64,000 bases of DNA from Oleiagrimonas soli. GTDB taxonomy: Bacteria; Pseudomonadota; Gammaproteobacteria; Xanthomonadales; Rhodanobacteraceae. A program made the translations under genes and the position numbers. This document shows, piece by piece, positions 6,785-17,710 of this stretch. The stretch's first letter is position 1; every line of letters begins with the position of its first letter. The stretch spans positions 1,224,823 to 1,288,822 of the forward strand of contig NZ_KN196470.1 in NCBI RefSeq assembly GCF_000761445.1, in the 5' to 3' direction. Under the pieces are notes generated by a model. The model made no database searches and was not told the DNA's origin. It saw nothing but the letters and a program-made list of their open reading frames with translations.

Positions 6785-9163
6785 TCAGCTCCCCGAACCC
6801 GCAGGCTCCAACGTCAACGAATACTCCACCGGCCCCGGCAAAAGCGGCGTAGGCCGCCCATGCACCCAGGCCTCATGCCCCGCCCCGAAAAACGGCGACA
6901 GCGGATGGTCGCTCTGCCCGCCGGGCATGTGCAGATACGACCGCGCCTCGTGCCCCGGCATGATGCCGAAGCGTTCCGAGGCGCCGAAGTCCGGTGTCTG
7001 CACGCGCGGCATGTCGTGGTCGCCGGGCAGCGGTTGCGCGGGCATCGACAGGCGGCGGGCGAGGAAGCTGGGCAGCACGCGCGCCAGCGGGTGCTGGATG
7101 GCGGCGGTGTTGCGGGCGCCCCAGGTCTGCGCGGCGAGTCCGCCGGGGCGGCTGCCGAGGTCCTGGTTCACGGCCTGCGCGGCGTCGAGCAGCAGGGCGT
7201 CCCAATCCGCGTAGCGCGGGTCGAGCAGATTCATCGGGCGCTGCTGGATCATGGCCCAGACGGTAGCTTCGCTGTGCATGGGCAGCTTGAAGTCCGGGTA
7301 CTTCTTGCGCACGCGGGCGACGAACGGTGCCAGCACGCGTTCGACGACCTGCTCGCGGAAGGCGCGCACCAGACGGTAGTCGACGCTGCCGATGCTGGCG
7401 CGGCCTTGCCAGTGCGCAGTCAGCTGCTGCAGGGCGTCCAGATGCACTTCGTCGTGGCGCTGGAGCACGTCCTGCAGCAGTTGCTGCCAGCGGGTCAGGA
7501 ACACGGCGCGGTCGTCGAGCTGGATGGCCAGCATGCTTTCGGTGGTGAAGCGGTTGCGGGCGTTGAGGTCGTCGCGGATCTGCTGCGCGCGTGCGCCGCG
7601 GTCGAAGCCGCCGTCGCCGAGCAGCGCCAGCCAGTCGCCGGAGGTGGTGCGGTTGTTGGCGGTCCAGAGGCGGCCGTCGACCGGGTCCTCGATGCGCGGG
7701 AATTGCAGCGGCGAGGCGAAGCCGATCCAGCCCGTGCCCTGCACCGACCAGTCGGCCGGCACCAGCGGGTCGAAGCCCGAGCGCAGCGGCAGCGCGTTGC
7801 CGGTGACGGTCCAGCCGATGTGGCCGGCGGCGTCGCCGACGACGAAGTTCTGCGGCGGCATGCCGATGGTCGGCGCGACCAGCAGCGCTTCGTGCACGGT
7901 GTCGATTTGTTCGAGCTTGAGCAGATTGAGGTTGTGCGTGCGTGGCAGGTGGGCGATCCAGGACAGCGCCAGCGGCGTGCCGTCCAAGTCCTTGCCCATG
8001 ATCGGTCCCCAGCGCGTCTCGCGCACGGTCAGCGTGCGGGCGGTTTCGCCTTTGACCTGGATGGTTTCCTGGTGGTCCTGAATCGTCGCCCATCCGTCCG
8101 GCGTGCGGTAGCGGTTCGGGTTCTTCGGGTCGAGATCGACGCGCACCCAGTCTTGCCAGTCGCCGTAGGAGTTGGTGAAGGCCCAGGCGATGTGACCGTT
8201 GCTGCCGTCGATCAGCATGGGCGTGCCGGGCAGGGTGAGGCCATTCAGCACCACGGGTGCGCCGACGTCGTTCTTGTAGCGCAACTGGGCGCGGAACCAG
8301 ATGTTGGGCACGCGCAGGCTCAGATGCATGTCGTTGGCGACGATGGCGCCGCTACCGGTCAGGCTGCCGGCCACGGCGAAATTGTTGCTGCCGGGGAAGG
8401 CCGCGTCGGGGCCGACCATCGCGGCGCTGCCGGTCGGGGCTGGCGCCGCATTGCGCAAGGTGAAGACGTTGGCGTCGGGCAGCACGGGCGCGGGCGAGGG
8501 ATCGCCCTGCAGCGGCGCTTCCCAGCGCGGCGAGCGCGCCATCAGCAGGTCGGCGACCGGGCGCGGCAACGCCTTGCGCAGGCGTTCGATGTCCATCTCG
8601 CGCAGATCGTCGCCGTTGCGGTTGAGGTCGAGAAACATCGCGTCGACGGTGAGGAAGGTGTCCTCGATGCGCCACGGCTTCGGTTTGGCGCGCAACAGCA
8701 GGTATTCCCACGGCCGCACGCGCAGTTTCTCTAGGCCGGCGTTGACGCCGTCGCGGTAGGCGACCAGCAGCGCGTGCTGTTCCGGCGGCAGGTTGGCGAT
8801 CAGCGCGCGGTCGCGTTCGCGGAAGCGGTGGCGGCGATGGTCGAGGTCCAGCTTCAGCGCGGCCGGACCGACCAACGCCGCCAGCTCGCCGGCGGCCATG
8901 CGCCGTTGCAGGTCCATCTGGAAGAAGCGTTCCTGGGCGTGCTCGAAGCCCAGCGCGTAGGCGAGGTCGGTGCGATTGTCGGCGGTGATGGTGGCGACGC
9001 CGAGGTGGTCGCGGGCGATGACAACGGGCGCGGACAGCCCCTTGACGCGCACATGGCCGTCCAGTTTCGCCTCACTGCCTGCGAACAGGCCGTAGCCGAC
9101 GGCAGCCACGATCAGGACCAGGACGACGATCCCGGCCAGTATCCGCTTGATCCAACGTTTCAT
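6785..9163 (-). CDS. Penicillin acylase (S45) family hydrolase
   Basis: This is a 792-aa Ntn-hydrolase precursor that cleaves amide bonds (beta-lactams, acyl-homoserine lactones or other N-acyl compounds). Residues 5-30 form a membrane anchor or signal. The alpha-chain region (ADNRTDLAYALGFEHAQERF) is followed by PGSNNF, where Ser259 would become the N-terminal nucleophile of the beta chain after self-cleavage; Asn in GSNNF and HIAWAFTNSYGD are also conserved. The length fits the family. I chose the ATG at 9163 because AAGGAAG precedes it. The substrate cannot be told from sequence; quorum-quenching acylase is a realistic alternative. Confidence 0.9.
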   Translation of the reverse strand: MKRWIKRILAGIVVLVLIVAAVGYGLFAGSEAKLDGHVRVKGLSAPVVIARDHLGVATITADNRTDLAYALGFEHAQERFFQMDLQRRMAAGELAALVGPAALKLDLDHRRHRFRERDRALIANLPPEQHALLVAYRDGVNAGLEKLRVRPWEYLLLRAKPKPWRIEDTFLTVDAMFLDLNRNGDDLREMDIERLRKALPRPVADLLMARSPRWEAPLQGDPSPAPVLPDANVFTLRNAAPAPTGSAAMVGPDAAFPGSNNFAVAGSLTGSGAIVANDMHLSLRVPNIWFRAQLRYKNDVGAPVVLNGLTLPGTPMLIDGSNGHIAWAFTNSYGDWQDWVRVDLDPKNPNRYRTPDGWATIQDHQETIQVKGETARTLTVRETRWGPIMGKDLDGTPLALSWIAHLPRTHNLNLLKLEQIDTVHEALLVAPTIGMPPQNFVVGDAAGHIGWTVTGNALPLRSGFDPLVPADWSVQGTGWIGFASPLQFPRIEDPVDGRLWTANNRTTSGDWLALLGDGGFDRGARAQQIRDDLNARNRFTTESMLAIQLDDRAVFLTRWQQLLQDVLQRHDEVHLDALQQLTAHWQGRASIGSVDYRLVRAFREQVVERVLAPFVARVRKKYPDFKLPMHSEATVWAMIQQRPMNLLDPRYADWDALLLDAAQAVNQDLGSRPGGLAAQTWGARNTAAIQHPLARVLPSFLARRLSMPAQPLPGDHDMPRVQTPDFGASERFGIMPGHEARSYLHMPGGQSDHPLSPFFGAGHEAWVHGRPTPLLPGPVEYSLTLEPAGSGS

Positions 9164-9280
9164 CCGCGCGCTTCCTTTGCCCGGCCGAGCGCGCAACGCG
9201 CGTTCAGCGCGGGGCGACCCCATGACGATGTCCCCAGGCGCTCATCATCGCGCACTGGGCCGTCGATGCAAGGGTACGTT

Positions 9281-9320
9281 GCACATGCATCCGGCGCGCT
9301 GCGCGACCGGATGCATGTGC
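9281..9320. terminator. Long perfect hairpin downstream of parC
   Basis: GCACATGCATCCGG at 9281-9294 pairs perfectly with CCGGATGCATGTGC at 9307-9320. The 12-nt loop (CGCGCTGCGCGA) can itself pair. It begins 13 bp past the parC stop codon. There is no T-tract on the minus strand, so it is either an atypical terminator or a 3'-end stabilising structure. Confidence 0.5.
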
Positions 9321-9333
9321 GATCGGGCGTGTT

Positions 9334-11574
<2,241 letters not shown>

Positions 11575-11637
11575 GCGTGGGTTCTGCTGTGTCGATGCGT
11601 GGGTTCGGCGCGCTGCGGGGCGCGCACGGGGAGGTGG

Positions 11638-12519
11638 TCAGGGCAGACGCTTGGCCTGGATGCCGAGCGCGGCCAGCTGTTTCTGCACGCTGTCGGGACC
11701 GGCCAGATGCGCGGCGCCGACGGCGACGAAATAGACGCCGGGTGTCTGCATGATGGTGTGCAGTTTCTCGCCCCAGCGCGCGTTGCGGTCGGCGATCAGG
11801 CGCTTGTACAGCGCGGGGTCGTCCTTGCGCAGCTTCAGATCGGCCTTTTGCGCGATGGCATCGACGTTGCCGTTCTGCCAGTAGCCGATCAGTTCGTTGA
11901 GATCCTTCTTGGCGGAACCGAAATCCTTCAGCACGCTGCGCAGGAAGGCGAGTTCCATCGCCGGCGGCATGTCGGCGAAGAAGCGGATCTGCTGCTCGGA
12001 GGTTTCCAGGCCCTTGACCGGCTTACCGGCCTTCTCGAACTGCGCCTTGAGCTGCTTGTCGACGCCGCTGTTGGGGTCCATGCCGGCCTTGAGCAGCGGT
12101 GCGACGCTGAGCGTGAGCCCGGCCAGCCACGGCCGCATCGGTTCCAGCGTGGCCTCGCCGCCGGGCAGACCGGCGACCTGCGCCGCGCGCTGCAGGCGCG
12201 TCATGTCGGCAGCGTTCACCTTGCTGGACAGCGGGCGCGAGAGATCCAGGCCGTACTTCAGCGCCAGCATCTGCACGTTGGCCTGGTTGTCGTCGGTCAG
12301 CTCGATGTACAGCGTCTGGCTGGCGTCGAGCGCCTTGTCCAGCTGCTTGCTGCGCCAGTCGGTGTGGTCGGGCAGCAGGTGTACCGTGCCGAACAGGTAC
12401 AGCGTGCTTTCGCCGCTTTGCGCGACCCACAGCGCGGGCTGCGCCAGCGTGACGCCTGGCAGCGCCAGCAGGCTCAGTGCGAGCACGGCAAAGCGCGCGA
12501 AACGTTGTAGAAGCGTCAT
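11638..12519 (-). CDS. TraB/GumN-family secreted protein
   Basis: This 293-aa protein of the TraB/GumN (TIKI-like, erythromycin-esterase-fold) superfamily has a signal peptide ending near TLAQP. The conserved elements are FGTVHLLPDH, GLETSEQQ, RNARW and GAAHLAGPDS, the His/Glu/Arg/His set of the fold, which in TIKI proteins makes a metalloprotease. It is expected in the periplasm or outer envelope. It lies between cfa and parC on the same strand, separated by 63 bp from parC and 67 bp from cfa, with a GAAGGA ribosome site. The bacterial function is unclear; no pectin or gum cluster is nearby. Confidence 0.85.
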   Translation of the reverse strand: MTLLQRFARFAVLALSLLALPGVTLAQPALWVAQSGESTLYLFGTVHLLPDHTDWRSKQLDKALDASQTLYIELTDDNQANVQMLALKYGLDLSRPLSSKVNAADMTRLQRAAQVAGLPGGEATLEPMRPWLAGLTLSVAPLLKAGMDPNSGVDKQLKAQFEKAGKPVKGLETSEQQIRFFADMPPAMELAFLRSVLKDFGSAKKDLNELIGYWQNGNVDAIAQKADLKLRKDDPALYKRLIADRNARWGEKLHTIMQTPGVYFVAVGAAHLAGPDSVQKQLAALGIQAKRLP

Positions 12520-12586
12520 GGCAGTCCTTCGGTGGACGACGTTTCGCGTACTTTAGCCGATTCGTGCGGCGCGCGGCCGGCGACGG

Positions 12587-13705
12587 TCAACGCGGAACGC
12601 GGTAGCCGCCGGGCACGCCGTCCGGACTCAGCGTCAGTTGCCAGAGCTGGTCGCGGCGCGAGCGGAACACCGCGGCGGAGGTGGCCAGATAGAAGTGCCA
12701 CATGCGACGGAAAGTCTCGTCGTAGTTCACCGAAAGCTGCGGCCAGGCGGCGTCGAAGCGGTCCTTCCACGCCATCAGCGTGCGGTCGTAGTCGGGGCCG
12801 AAGTTGTGCCAGTCCTCGACTACGAACAACTCCTCCAGCGCCGAGGCGACCTGGCTCGCGGCGGGGATCATGGAGTTGGGGAAGATGTACTTCTCGATCC
12901 ACGGGTCCGGCTGCGCCGGCGCGCCGTTGCTGCCGATGGTGTGCAGCACCGACAGGCCGTCCGGCTTCAGGCAGCGACGCACCATCTCGAAGTAGCTGCG
13001 GTAGTTCTTGCCGCCGACGTGCTCGAACATGCCGATGGAGTAGATCGCGTCGAAGGTCTCGTCGACGTCGCGATAGTCCTGCAGGCGAATCTCGACCGGC
13101 AGGCCGGCGCACAGCTCGCGCGCGAATTCGGCCTGTTCCTGCGACACGGTCACGCCGACGCCTTGCACGCCGTAGCGCTCGGCGGCGTACTTCAGCGCCT
13201 CGCCCCAGCCGCAGCCGATGTCCAGCACGCGCATGCCCGGCTTCAGCTTCAGCTTGCGGCACACGAGGTCGAGCTTGGCTTCCTGCGCGTCGTCGAGATT
13301 GTCGGCTTCGGCCCAGTAGCCGCAGGAGTAGACCAGACGCTTGCCGAGCATGGCCTGGAACAGGTCGTTGCCCAGGTCGTAGTGGGCCTTGCCGATCTCG
13401 AAGGCGTGTTCGCCGCGTTGCAGATTGATGAAGCGCGCCTTGAGGTGGGCGATCAGCGTGTCCAGCGTCTTCAGTTCGCGGTCCAGCTGCGCGCCGAGGA
13501 TGCGGGTGAAGAATCCGGGCAGGTCTTCGGCGTCCCACCAGCCTTCCATGTAGGCCTCGCCCAGACCGAGCGAACCGTGCGCGAAGACGCGCGCGTAGAG
13601 CCGCGGATCATGCACGCGGATGTCGGTCGGCGCGGGACCGTCGAGGTGGATGTCGGCCTTCGCCAGCAGGTCGATGGCGCGCTCTTTCAGTGAATCCTCG
13701 CTCAC
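12587..13705 (-). CDS. cfa: Cyclopropane-fatty-acyl-phospholipid synthase
   Basis: This enzyme transfers a methylene group from S-adenosylmethionine to cis double bonds of membrane phospholipid acyl chains, usually on entry into stationary phase or under acid stress. The 372-aa protein has the N-terminal lipid-binding region (YMEGWWDAEDLPGFFTRIL), the SAM motif VLDIGCGWGEAL, FEHVGGKNYRSYF and the C-terminal HNFGPDYDRTLMAW signature. The start is a GTG at 13705 with an AGGAG ribosome site 8-9 bp upstream. The length and motifs are typical. Confidence 0.95.
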   Translation of the reverse strand: MSEDSLKERAIDLLAKADIHLDGPAPTDIRVHDPRLYARVFAHGSLGLGEAYMEGWWDAEDLPGFFTRILGAQLDRELKTLDTLIAHLKARFINLQRGEHAFEIGKAHYDLGNDLFQAMLGKRLVYSCGYWAEADNLDDAQEAKLDLVCRKLKLKPGMRVLDIGCGWGEALKYAAERYGVQGVGVTVSQEQAEFARELCAGLPVEIRLQDYRDVDETFDAIYSIGMFEHVGGKNYRSYFEMVRRCLKPDGLSVLHTIGSNGAPAQPDPWIEKYIFPNSMIPAASQVASALEELFVVEDWHNFGPDYDRTLMAWKDRFDAAWPQLSVNYDETFRRMWHFYLATSAAVFRSRRDQLWQLTLSPDGVPGGYRVPR

Positions 13706-13797
13706 AGGAATCTCCTCGGATGGTCGTCACCGCGTATCCTCGAGGGGCGCGCGGCGACGGATCGGGGGCGGGCGTGTACGAGGCGTCGGACTCGCGG

Positions 13798-14148
13798 TCA
13801 GTCGTCGTCGCCTCCGAGCACGCCGATCTCGATGGGTGAACTCGTGTAGACCAGCGCCGCGCCGGCTTCGCGCACGGTCTTCAGCAGCTGCTCGGCCTCC
13901 GATTCGCGCAGCACGAACTCGACGCGCACCGGCAGGTCGCCGGCCAGTTCAAAGAAGCTTTCCTCGTGCAGCACGCCGTGGCGGCCGAAGCCGGCGATGG
14001 CGCGGAACGCGGAGCCGCCGGCCAGTCCCTGGTCACGGGCCTGTTCGAGGATCCACTCGTACAGCAGCCGGCCCTTGTGCTTGGCGTTGCTGTGGACGTA
14101 GAAGCGCAGATTGACGCCTTGCAGATGCATCGTCTCGGTTGCGTTCAT
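13798..14148 (-). CDS. DUF190 family protein, partner of the fluoride channel
   Basis: This is a cytoplasmic 116-aa protein of the DUF190 family, which resembles PII-like trimers (the core LRFYVHSNAKHKGRLLYEWI, then PVRVEFVLRESEAEQLLKTV). It is directly downstream of crcB: the crcB TGA abuts an ATG at 14163, but the ATG at 14148 has the better ribosome site (GGAG), so I chose that. DUF190 genes are commonly linked to crcB. The linkage and the upstream riboswitch suggest a role in fluoride response, perhaps modulating the channel; that role is inference. Confidence 0.85.
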   Translation of the reverse strand: MNATETMHLQGVNLRFYVHSNAKHKGRLLYEWILEQARDQGLAGGSAFRAIAGFGRHGVLHEESFFELAGDLPVRVEFVLRESEAEQLLKTVREAGAALVYTSSPIEIGVLGGDDD

Positions 14149-14163
14149 GCGGCAGGTCTCCAT

Positions 14164-14550
14164 TCAAGCGCGCAGCAGGGTGCGGATCAAGGCCATGCCG
14201 ACGATGGTCATCGTGATCGAACCGACCACGTGCACCGCGACATGCCCCGCGAACCACATGTATTGCTGGCGCAGCAGCAGGTTGGTGGCTTCGGCCGAGA
14301 AGGTCGAGAAGGTGGTCAGACCGCCCAGGAAGCCCGTGCCGATCATCAATTGCACTTCGGCCGGAAGCGTCCGGTAGTGCGCGAATGCGCCGAGTGCGAT
14401 GCCCATCAGCAGGCCGCCCAGCAGGTTGGCGGCCAGCGTGCCCAGCGGTAGCGTGGGAAAGACCGAGTTGAACATCAGTCCGAGCCAGTAGCGCAGCAGT
14501 GCGCCGAGGCCGGCGCCGCAGAAGATGGCGATGATTGCCGTGATGCCCAT
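14164..14550 (-). CDS. crcB: Fluoride ion channel CrcB/Fluc
   Basis: This is a small inner-membrane channel that expels toxic fluoride as an antiparallel dimer. The 128-aa protein has four transmembrane helices and the family signatures GALLRYWLG, GTLAANLLGG and GTGFLGGLTTFSTFSAE (the Phe-box and Na+ region). The ATG at 14550 follows AGGAGC; a longer upstream reading would run into the leader RNA. A fluoride riboswitch (14618-14682) and a terminator (14581-14607) precede it, and DUF190 follows with no gap. Confidence 0.95.
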   Translation of the reverse strand: MGITAIIAIFCGAGLGALLRYWLGLMFNSVFPTLPLGTLAANLLGGLLMGIALGAFAHYRTLPAEVQLMIGTGFLGGLTTFSTFSAEATNLLLRQQYMWFAGHVAVHVVGSITMTIVGMALIRTLLRA

Positions 14551-14580
14551 CGGAGCTCCTCGTGATCCTGTCAGCCAACG

Positions 14581-14607
14581 AAAACCCGCGTCGCAGTCGG
14601 CGCGGGG
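14581..14607 (-). terminator. Intrinsic terminator of the fluoride riboswitch
   Basis: On the minus strand a CCCGCG...CGCGGG stem (plus-strand arms 14585-14590 and 14601-14606) is followed by TTTT at 14584-14581. It lies between the aptamer and crcB, so ligand-dependent antitermination is the likely mode of control. Confidence 0.7.
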
Positions 14608-14617
14608 ATCGACGGAA

Positions 14618-14682
14618 CAGGCATCATCAGCCCTGGGGCGGTTCATCCGCATGGCGGACGGGAGGCATGCCATCTCCCCGGC
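14618..14682 (-). promoter_or_regulatory. Fluoride riboswitch (crcB motif)
   Basis: Read on the minus strand, the leader shows the crcB-motif landmarks in order: GGGGAGATGGCATGCCTCC, then AACCGCC, then GGGCTGATGATGCCTG. These correspond to the 5' hairpin, the pseudoknot strand and the closing GCTGATG...CCT segment of the known fluoride aptamer. It sits 68 bp upstream of crcB, with a terminator in between. Identification is by motif recognition; a covariance-model scan would confirm it. Confidence 0.9.
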
Positions 14683-14706
14683 CTCCGGAACGGAGGTCGT
14701 GTCCCT

Positions 14707-14736
14707 ATAGTAGCCGGCGAACGGCGTGGGCGTCAC
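14707..14736 (-). promoter_or_regulatory. Putative sigma-70 promoter of the riboswitch-crcB-DUF190 unit
   Basis: On the minus strand a GTGACG -35-like element (14736-14731) and a TACTAT -10-like element (14712-14707) are separated by 18 bp, just upstream of the aptamer. The match is moderate, and position is the main support. Confidence 0.45.
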
Positions 14737-14796
14737 CTGTCCGGCGCGCAGCGCGCGTGGCCGCTACAATCGACGACCGGTCCACGCGAGCTGCCC

Positions 14797-16056
14797 ATGA
14801 CCCGAACCGATTCCCAGCGCTACGGCGTGCTGGCCGTGCTGCTGGCGGCCCTGTCGATGATCGGGCCGTTCTCGATCGACGCGATCTTTCCGGCCTTCGA
14901 CCGCATCGGCGCGGAGTTCGGCGTCGGCGCGGACGCGATGCAGCAGACCGTCAGCGTGTACCTGCTGGCGTATGCGGCCATGAGCCTGTTCCACGGCGCC
15001 CTGTCCGATGCTTACGGACGCAAGCCGGTGATCGTGATCGGCATGCTGTGCTACGGCGTGGCGTCGATGGGCGCGGCGCTGGCCGGTTCCTTCGCCATGC
15101 TGCTGACGTTCCGCGGTCTGCAAGGGCTGTGCGCGGGTGCGGGCATCGTGGTCGGACGCGCGGTGGTGCGCGACCGGCTGGAAGGCGCGGCGGCGCAGCG
15201 GCTGCTGGCGCGCGCGCTGATGATCTTCAGCATCGCGCCGGCGATCGCACCGATGGTGGGTGCGCTGGTCCTCGGCGTCAGCGGCTGGCGCGCGATCTTC
15301 TGGGGATTGAGCGGCTTCGCCTGGCTGATGGCGCTGGCCTGCGCGCTGTTGCTGGCCGAATCGCATCCGCACGCCGCGCGCACCCGCTTCGCGCCGCGAC
15401 CGCTGCTGGCGGGATACCGGGCCATCCTCGGCGACAGCCGTTTCTGGCAGTTGACGATTGCGGCCACGGTCAATTTCAGCGGTCTGTTCCTGTACATCGC
15501 CTCGGCGCCGGTGATCGTGCGCCAGCACCTGGGGCTGGACGCGCACGGTTTTCCCTGGCTGTTCGTACCGGTGGTGATCGGTCTGATGGGCGGCAGCGCG
15601 CTGTCCGGTCAACTGGCCGGACGCATCAGCGCGCGGCGCACGATTCGTCTGGGTTATCTGCTGATGCTGGTGGCTTGCGTGGCGCATGTGACGCTGGCCT
15701 ACGCGTTGCCGCGGCCTTCGGTGCCGTGGTCGATGGCGCCGCTGGCGCTGCAGGGCATCGGCGTGCAGCTGGCGTTTCCCACCTTGACGCTGTTGCTGCT
15801 GGACCGTTTCCCGCAGCGGCGCGGTGCGGTGTCGGCGGTGCAGGCGGGCCTGAGCCTGCTGTTCAACGCCGTGGTGGCGGGTCTGTTCTCGCCGCTGCTT
15901 TCGGCGTCGATGGCGGAACTGGCGTGGGGGGCGTCCATCCTGAGCGCCATCGGCTGGATCGCCTGGTACCGCTGCGAACGTTCGCTGCGGCGCCTGCATC
16001 CGACGGCCGGACCGGACGCGGTGCCGGCGGAAAGCGAGGCGGTGGAACCGGCCTGA
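14797..16056 (+). CDS. MFS multidrug exporter, Bcr/CflA family
   Basis: This is a 419-aa inner-membrane proton-driven exporter with 12 predicted transmembrane helices. Typical DHA1 signatures are visible: GPFSIDAIFPAF in helix 1, the motif A loop GALSDAYGRKPV, RGLQGLCAGAGIVVGRAVVRD (motif B/C region) and WRAIFW. The overall pattern fits Bcr/CflA transporters, which export bicyclomycin, chloramphenicol or similar drugs; the substrate here is unknown. The start ATG at 14797 precedes the first helix directly. The gene is divergent from crcB, with 60 bp from the crcB promoter region to its start. Confidence 0.9.
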   Translation: MTRTDSQRYGVLAVLLAALSMIGPFSIDAIFPAFDRIGAEFGVGADAMQQTVSVYLLAYAAMSLFHGALSDAYGRKPVIVIGMLCYGVASMGAALAGSFAMLLTFRGLQGLCAGAGIVVGRAVVRDRLEGAAAQRLLARALMIFSIAPAIAPMVGALVLGVSGWRAIFWGLSGFAWLMALACALLLAESHPHAARTRFAPRPLLAGYRAILGDSRFWQLTIAATVNFSGLFLYIASAPVIVRQHLGLDAHGFPWLFVPVVIGLMGGSALSGQLAGRISARRTIRLGYLLMLVACVAHVTLAYALPRPSVPWSMAPLALQGIGVQLAFPTLTLLLLDRFPQRRGAVSAVQAGLSLLFNAVVAGLFSPLLSASMAELAWGASILSAIGWIAWYRCERSLRRLHPTAGPDAVPAESEAVEPA

Positions 16057-16078
16057 TCGGTTCGTCGAGGACGCAGGT

Positions 16079-16591
16079 TCAGGCGGCGACGCAGGACGCC
16101 GGCAACAAGCCGCGTCGGGCCAGCCAGGCGCGTGCGTTGTCCGCGTCGTGATCGAACCAGGCTTGCGTGCTGCCGAGTCGGAAGCTGTAGCCCCAGGCGT
16201 CCATGTCGCGCATCAGGCGTTCGCGTCCGACGCCGGGCAGCGCGTCGGCCAGCAGGATCTGCAGGTAGCAGGTGGCGTCCTCTTCCTCGATGGAGTCGGT
16301 GGCGTCGGTGTGCACCTGCGTGCGGCGTTCGGCGGGCAATACGATCAGATGACCGGCTTCGTGCAGCATCGAGTGCACGGGCGTGTCGCCGCGCACGTAG
16401 ACCTGCGTACCGATGATGCCGGCCTCGGGTGCGCCCCAGTAACTGCCGGGAATGGGCGCGCCGTCGGTCACGCGGTGCAACTGCAGCCCATGACGCGCGA
16501 GCAGGCTTCGCGCGTCGTCGAACGCGATGTCGGCGACGCGGAGGACGGATGCCTCCCGAGCCTCCGCCGCAGCCTCTTCAGGGGTTGTCAT
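16079..16591 (-). CDS. HExxH-motif protein, putative zinc metallopeptidase-like
   Basis: This 170-aa cytoplasmic protein contains [16 protein letters not shown], a classic HExxH zinc-binding motif in the gluzincin/IrrE-like style, followed by [13 protein letters not shown], where an acidic residue could be the third ligand. I do not recognise a named family. It starts at 16591 and overlaps the 3' end of minE by 14 bp, so it sits at the end of the GNAT-minC-minD-minE transcript. It could be a protease or an inactive zinc-binding protein; no signal peptide is present. Confidence 0.75.
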   Translation of the reverse strand: MTTPEEAAAEAREASVLRVADIAFDDARSLLARHGLQLHRVTDGAPIPGSYWGAPEAGIIGTQVYVRGDTPVHSMLHEAGHLIVLPAERRTQVHTDATDSIEEEDATCYLQILLADALPGVGRERLMRDMDAWGYSFRLGSTQAWFDHDADNARAWLARRGLLPASCVAA

Positions 16592-16844
16592 GTTCCGTTT
16601 CGGGCAGGGCCACGGACAGTTCCAGCACGTCGTGACCGCTGTCGGACTCGAGCACCACGTTGACGGCGTCGGGTTCGACGTGCACGTACTTGCGGATCAC
16701 TTCCAGCAGTTCGCTGCGCAGCAGCGGCAGGTAGTCCGGGCCGCCGCGGGTGCTGCGTTCCTGCGCGACGATGATGCGCAGGCGCTCGCGGGCCACGTTG
16801 GCGGAATTTTTCGGCTTGGCGCGAAGAAAATCCAGGATACCCAT
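16578..16844 (-). CDS. minE: Cell division topological specificity factor MinE
   Basis: MinE stimulates the MinD ATPase and drives pole-to-pole Min oscillation so that the division septum forms at midcell. The 88-aa protein has the N-terminal membrane-binding segment [14 protein letters not shown], the MinD-interaction helix AKERL-like [12 protein letters not shown], and the dimerisation domain [11 protein letters not shown]. The ATG at 16844 lies 6 bp after GGAGG, inside the end of minD; an ATG 3 bp upstream is too close to that site. It overlaps the downstream HExxH gene. Confidence 0.95.
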   Translation of the reverse strand: MGILDFLRAKPKNSANVARERLRIIVAQERSTRGGPDYLPLLRSELLEVIRKYVHVEPDAVNVVLESDSGHDVLELSVALPETEHDNP

Positions 16845-16846
16845 CA

Positions 16847-17659
16847 TCAACCTCCGAACATCCGCTTGAGCAGCCCCTTGCGCTGCACGTCGATGAAGCG
16901 CAGCGGGCGCTCCTCGCCGAGAATGCGGGCGACCGTGTCCTGATAGGCCTGGCCGGCGAGGGACTCGTTGTCGAGGATCACCGGCACGCCGGCGTTGGAG
17001 GCGGCCAGGACCTGCTCGGATTCGGGAATCACGCCGACCACCGAGATGCCGAGGATTTCCTCGACGTCCTTGACGCTGAGCATCTCGCCGGCGGCCACGC
17101 GGACCGGGTTGTAGCGACTCAGCAGCAGATGCTGGCGCACTTCGCCGCTGCCGCTTTCGGCGTGACGGGTCTTGCTGGCGAGCAGGCCGAGGATACGGTC
17201 CGAGTCGCGCACCGAGGACACTTCCGGGTTGACCACGACCACGGCCTGATCGGCGAAGTACATGGCCAGGTGCGCGCCCTTCTCGATGCCGGCGGGCGAG
17301 TCGCAGACCACGTAGTCGAATTTTTCCTCTTCCAGGCCCTTGAGGACCTTTTCCACGCCTTCCTGCGTCAGCGCGTCCTTGTCGCGTGTCTGCGAGGCGG
17401 CGAGCACGTAGAGGTTGTCCATGCGCTTGTCGCGGATCAGCGCCTGCTTCAGGGTCGCTTCGCCCTGGATGACGTTGACGAAGTCGTACACCACGCGGCG
17501 TTCGCAGCCCATGATGAGGTCGAGGTTGCGCAGACCGACATCGAAGTCGATCACGGCAACCTTCTTGCCGAGTTGAGCCAGACCGGTGGCCAGCGATGCG
17601 CTGGTGGTGGTCTTGCCGACGCCGCCCTTGCCGGAAGTGACAACGAGGATCTCAGTCAA
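16847..17659 (-). CDS. minD: Septum site-determining ATPase MinD
   Basis: MinD is the membrane-bound ParA-type ATPase of the Min system; it recruits MinC and is released by MinE. The 270-aa protein has the deviant Walker A at 10-18 (GKGGVGKTT), the switch regions [12 protein letters not shown] and [11 protein letters not shown], and the C-terminal amphipathic membrane helix GLLKRMFGG. The start is a TTG at 17659 with a GGAGA ribosome site 7 bp upstream; no ATG is available before the Walker A motif. It lies 51 bp downstream of minC and overlaps the minE ribosome site. Confidence 0.96.
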   Translation of the reverse strand: MTEILVVTSGKGGVGKTTTSASLATGLAQLGKKVAVIDFDVGLRNLDLIMGCERRVVYDFVNVIQGEATLKQALIRDKRMDNLYVLAASQTRDKDALTQEGVEKVLKGLEEEKFDYVVCDSPAGIEKGAHLAMYFADQAVVVVNPEVSSVRDSDRILGLLASKTRHAESGSGEVRQHLLLSRYNPVRVAAGEMLSVKDVEEILGISVVGVIPESEQVLAASNAGVPVILDNESLAGQAYQDTVARILGEERPLRFIDVQRKGLLKRMFGG

Positions 17660-17710
17660 GTGGGTATCTCCAGAATTCGGGGGTTGCCCTGTTTTCGTTC
17701 GGTGGAAGGA

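Noticed and set aside
6497-8734. Plus-strand 745-codon frame opposite the penicillin acylase gene
   Set aside because: It starts in a dispersed repeat and runs antisense to a clear S45 family gene; no domain is recognisable.
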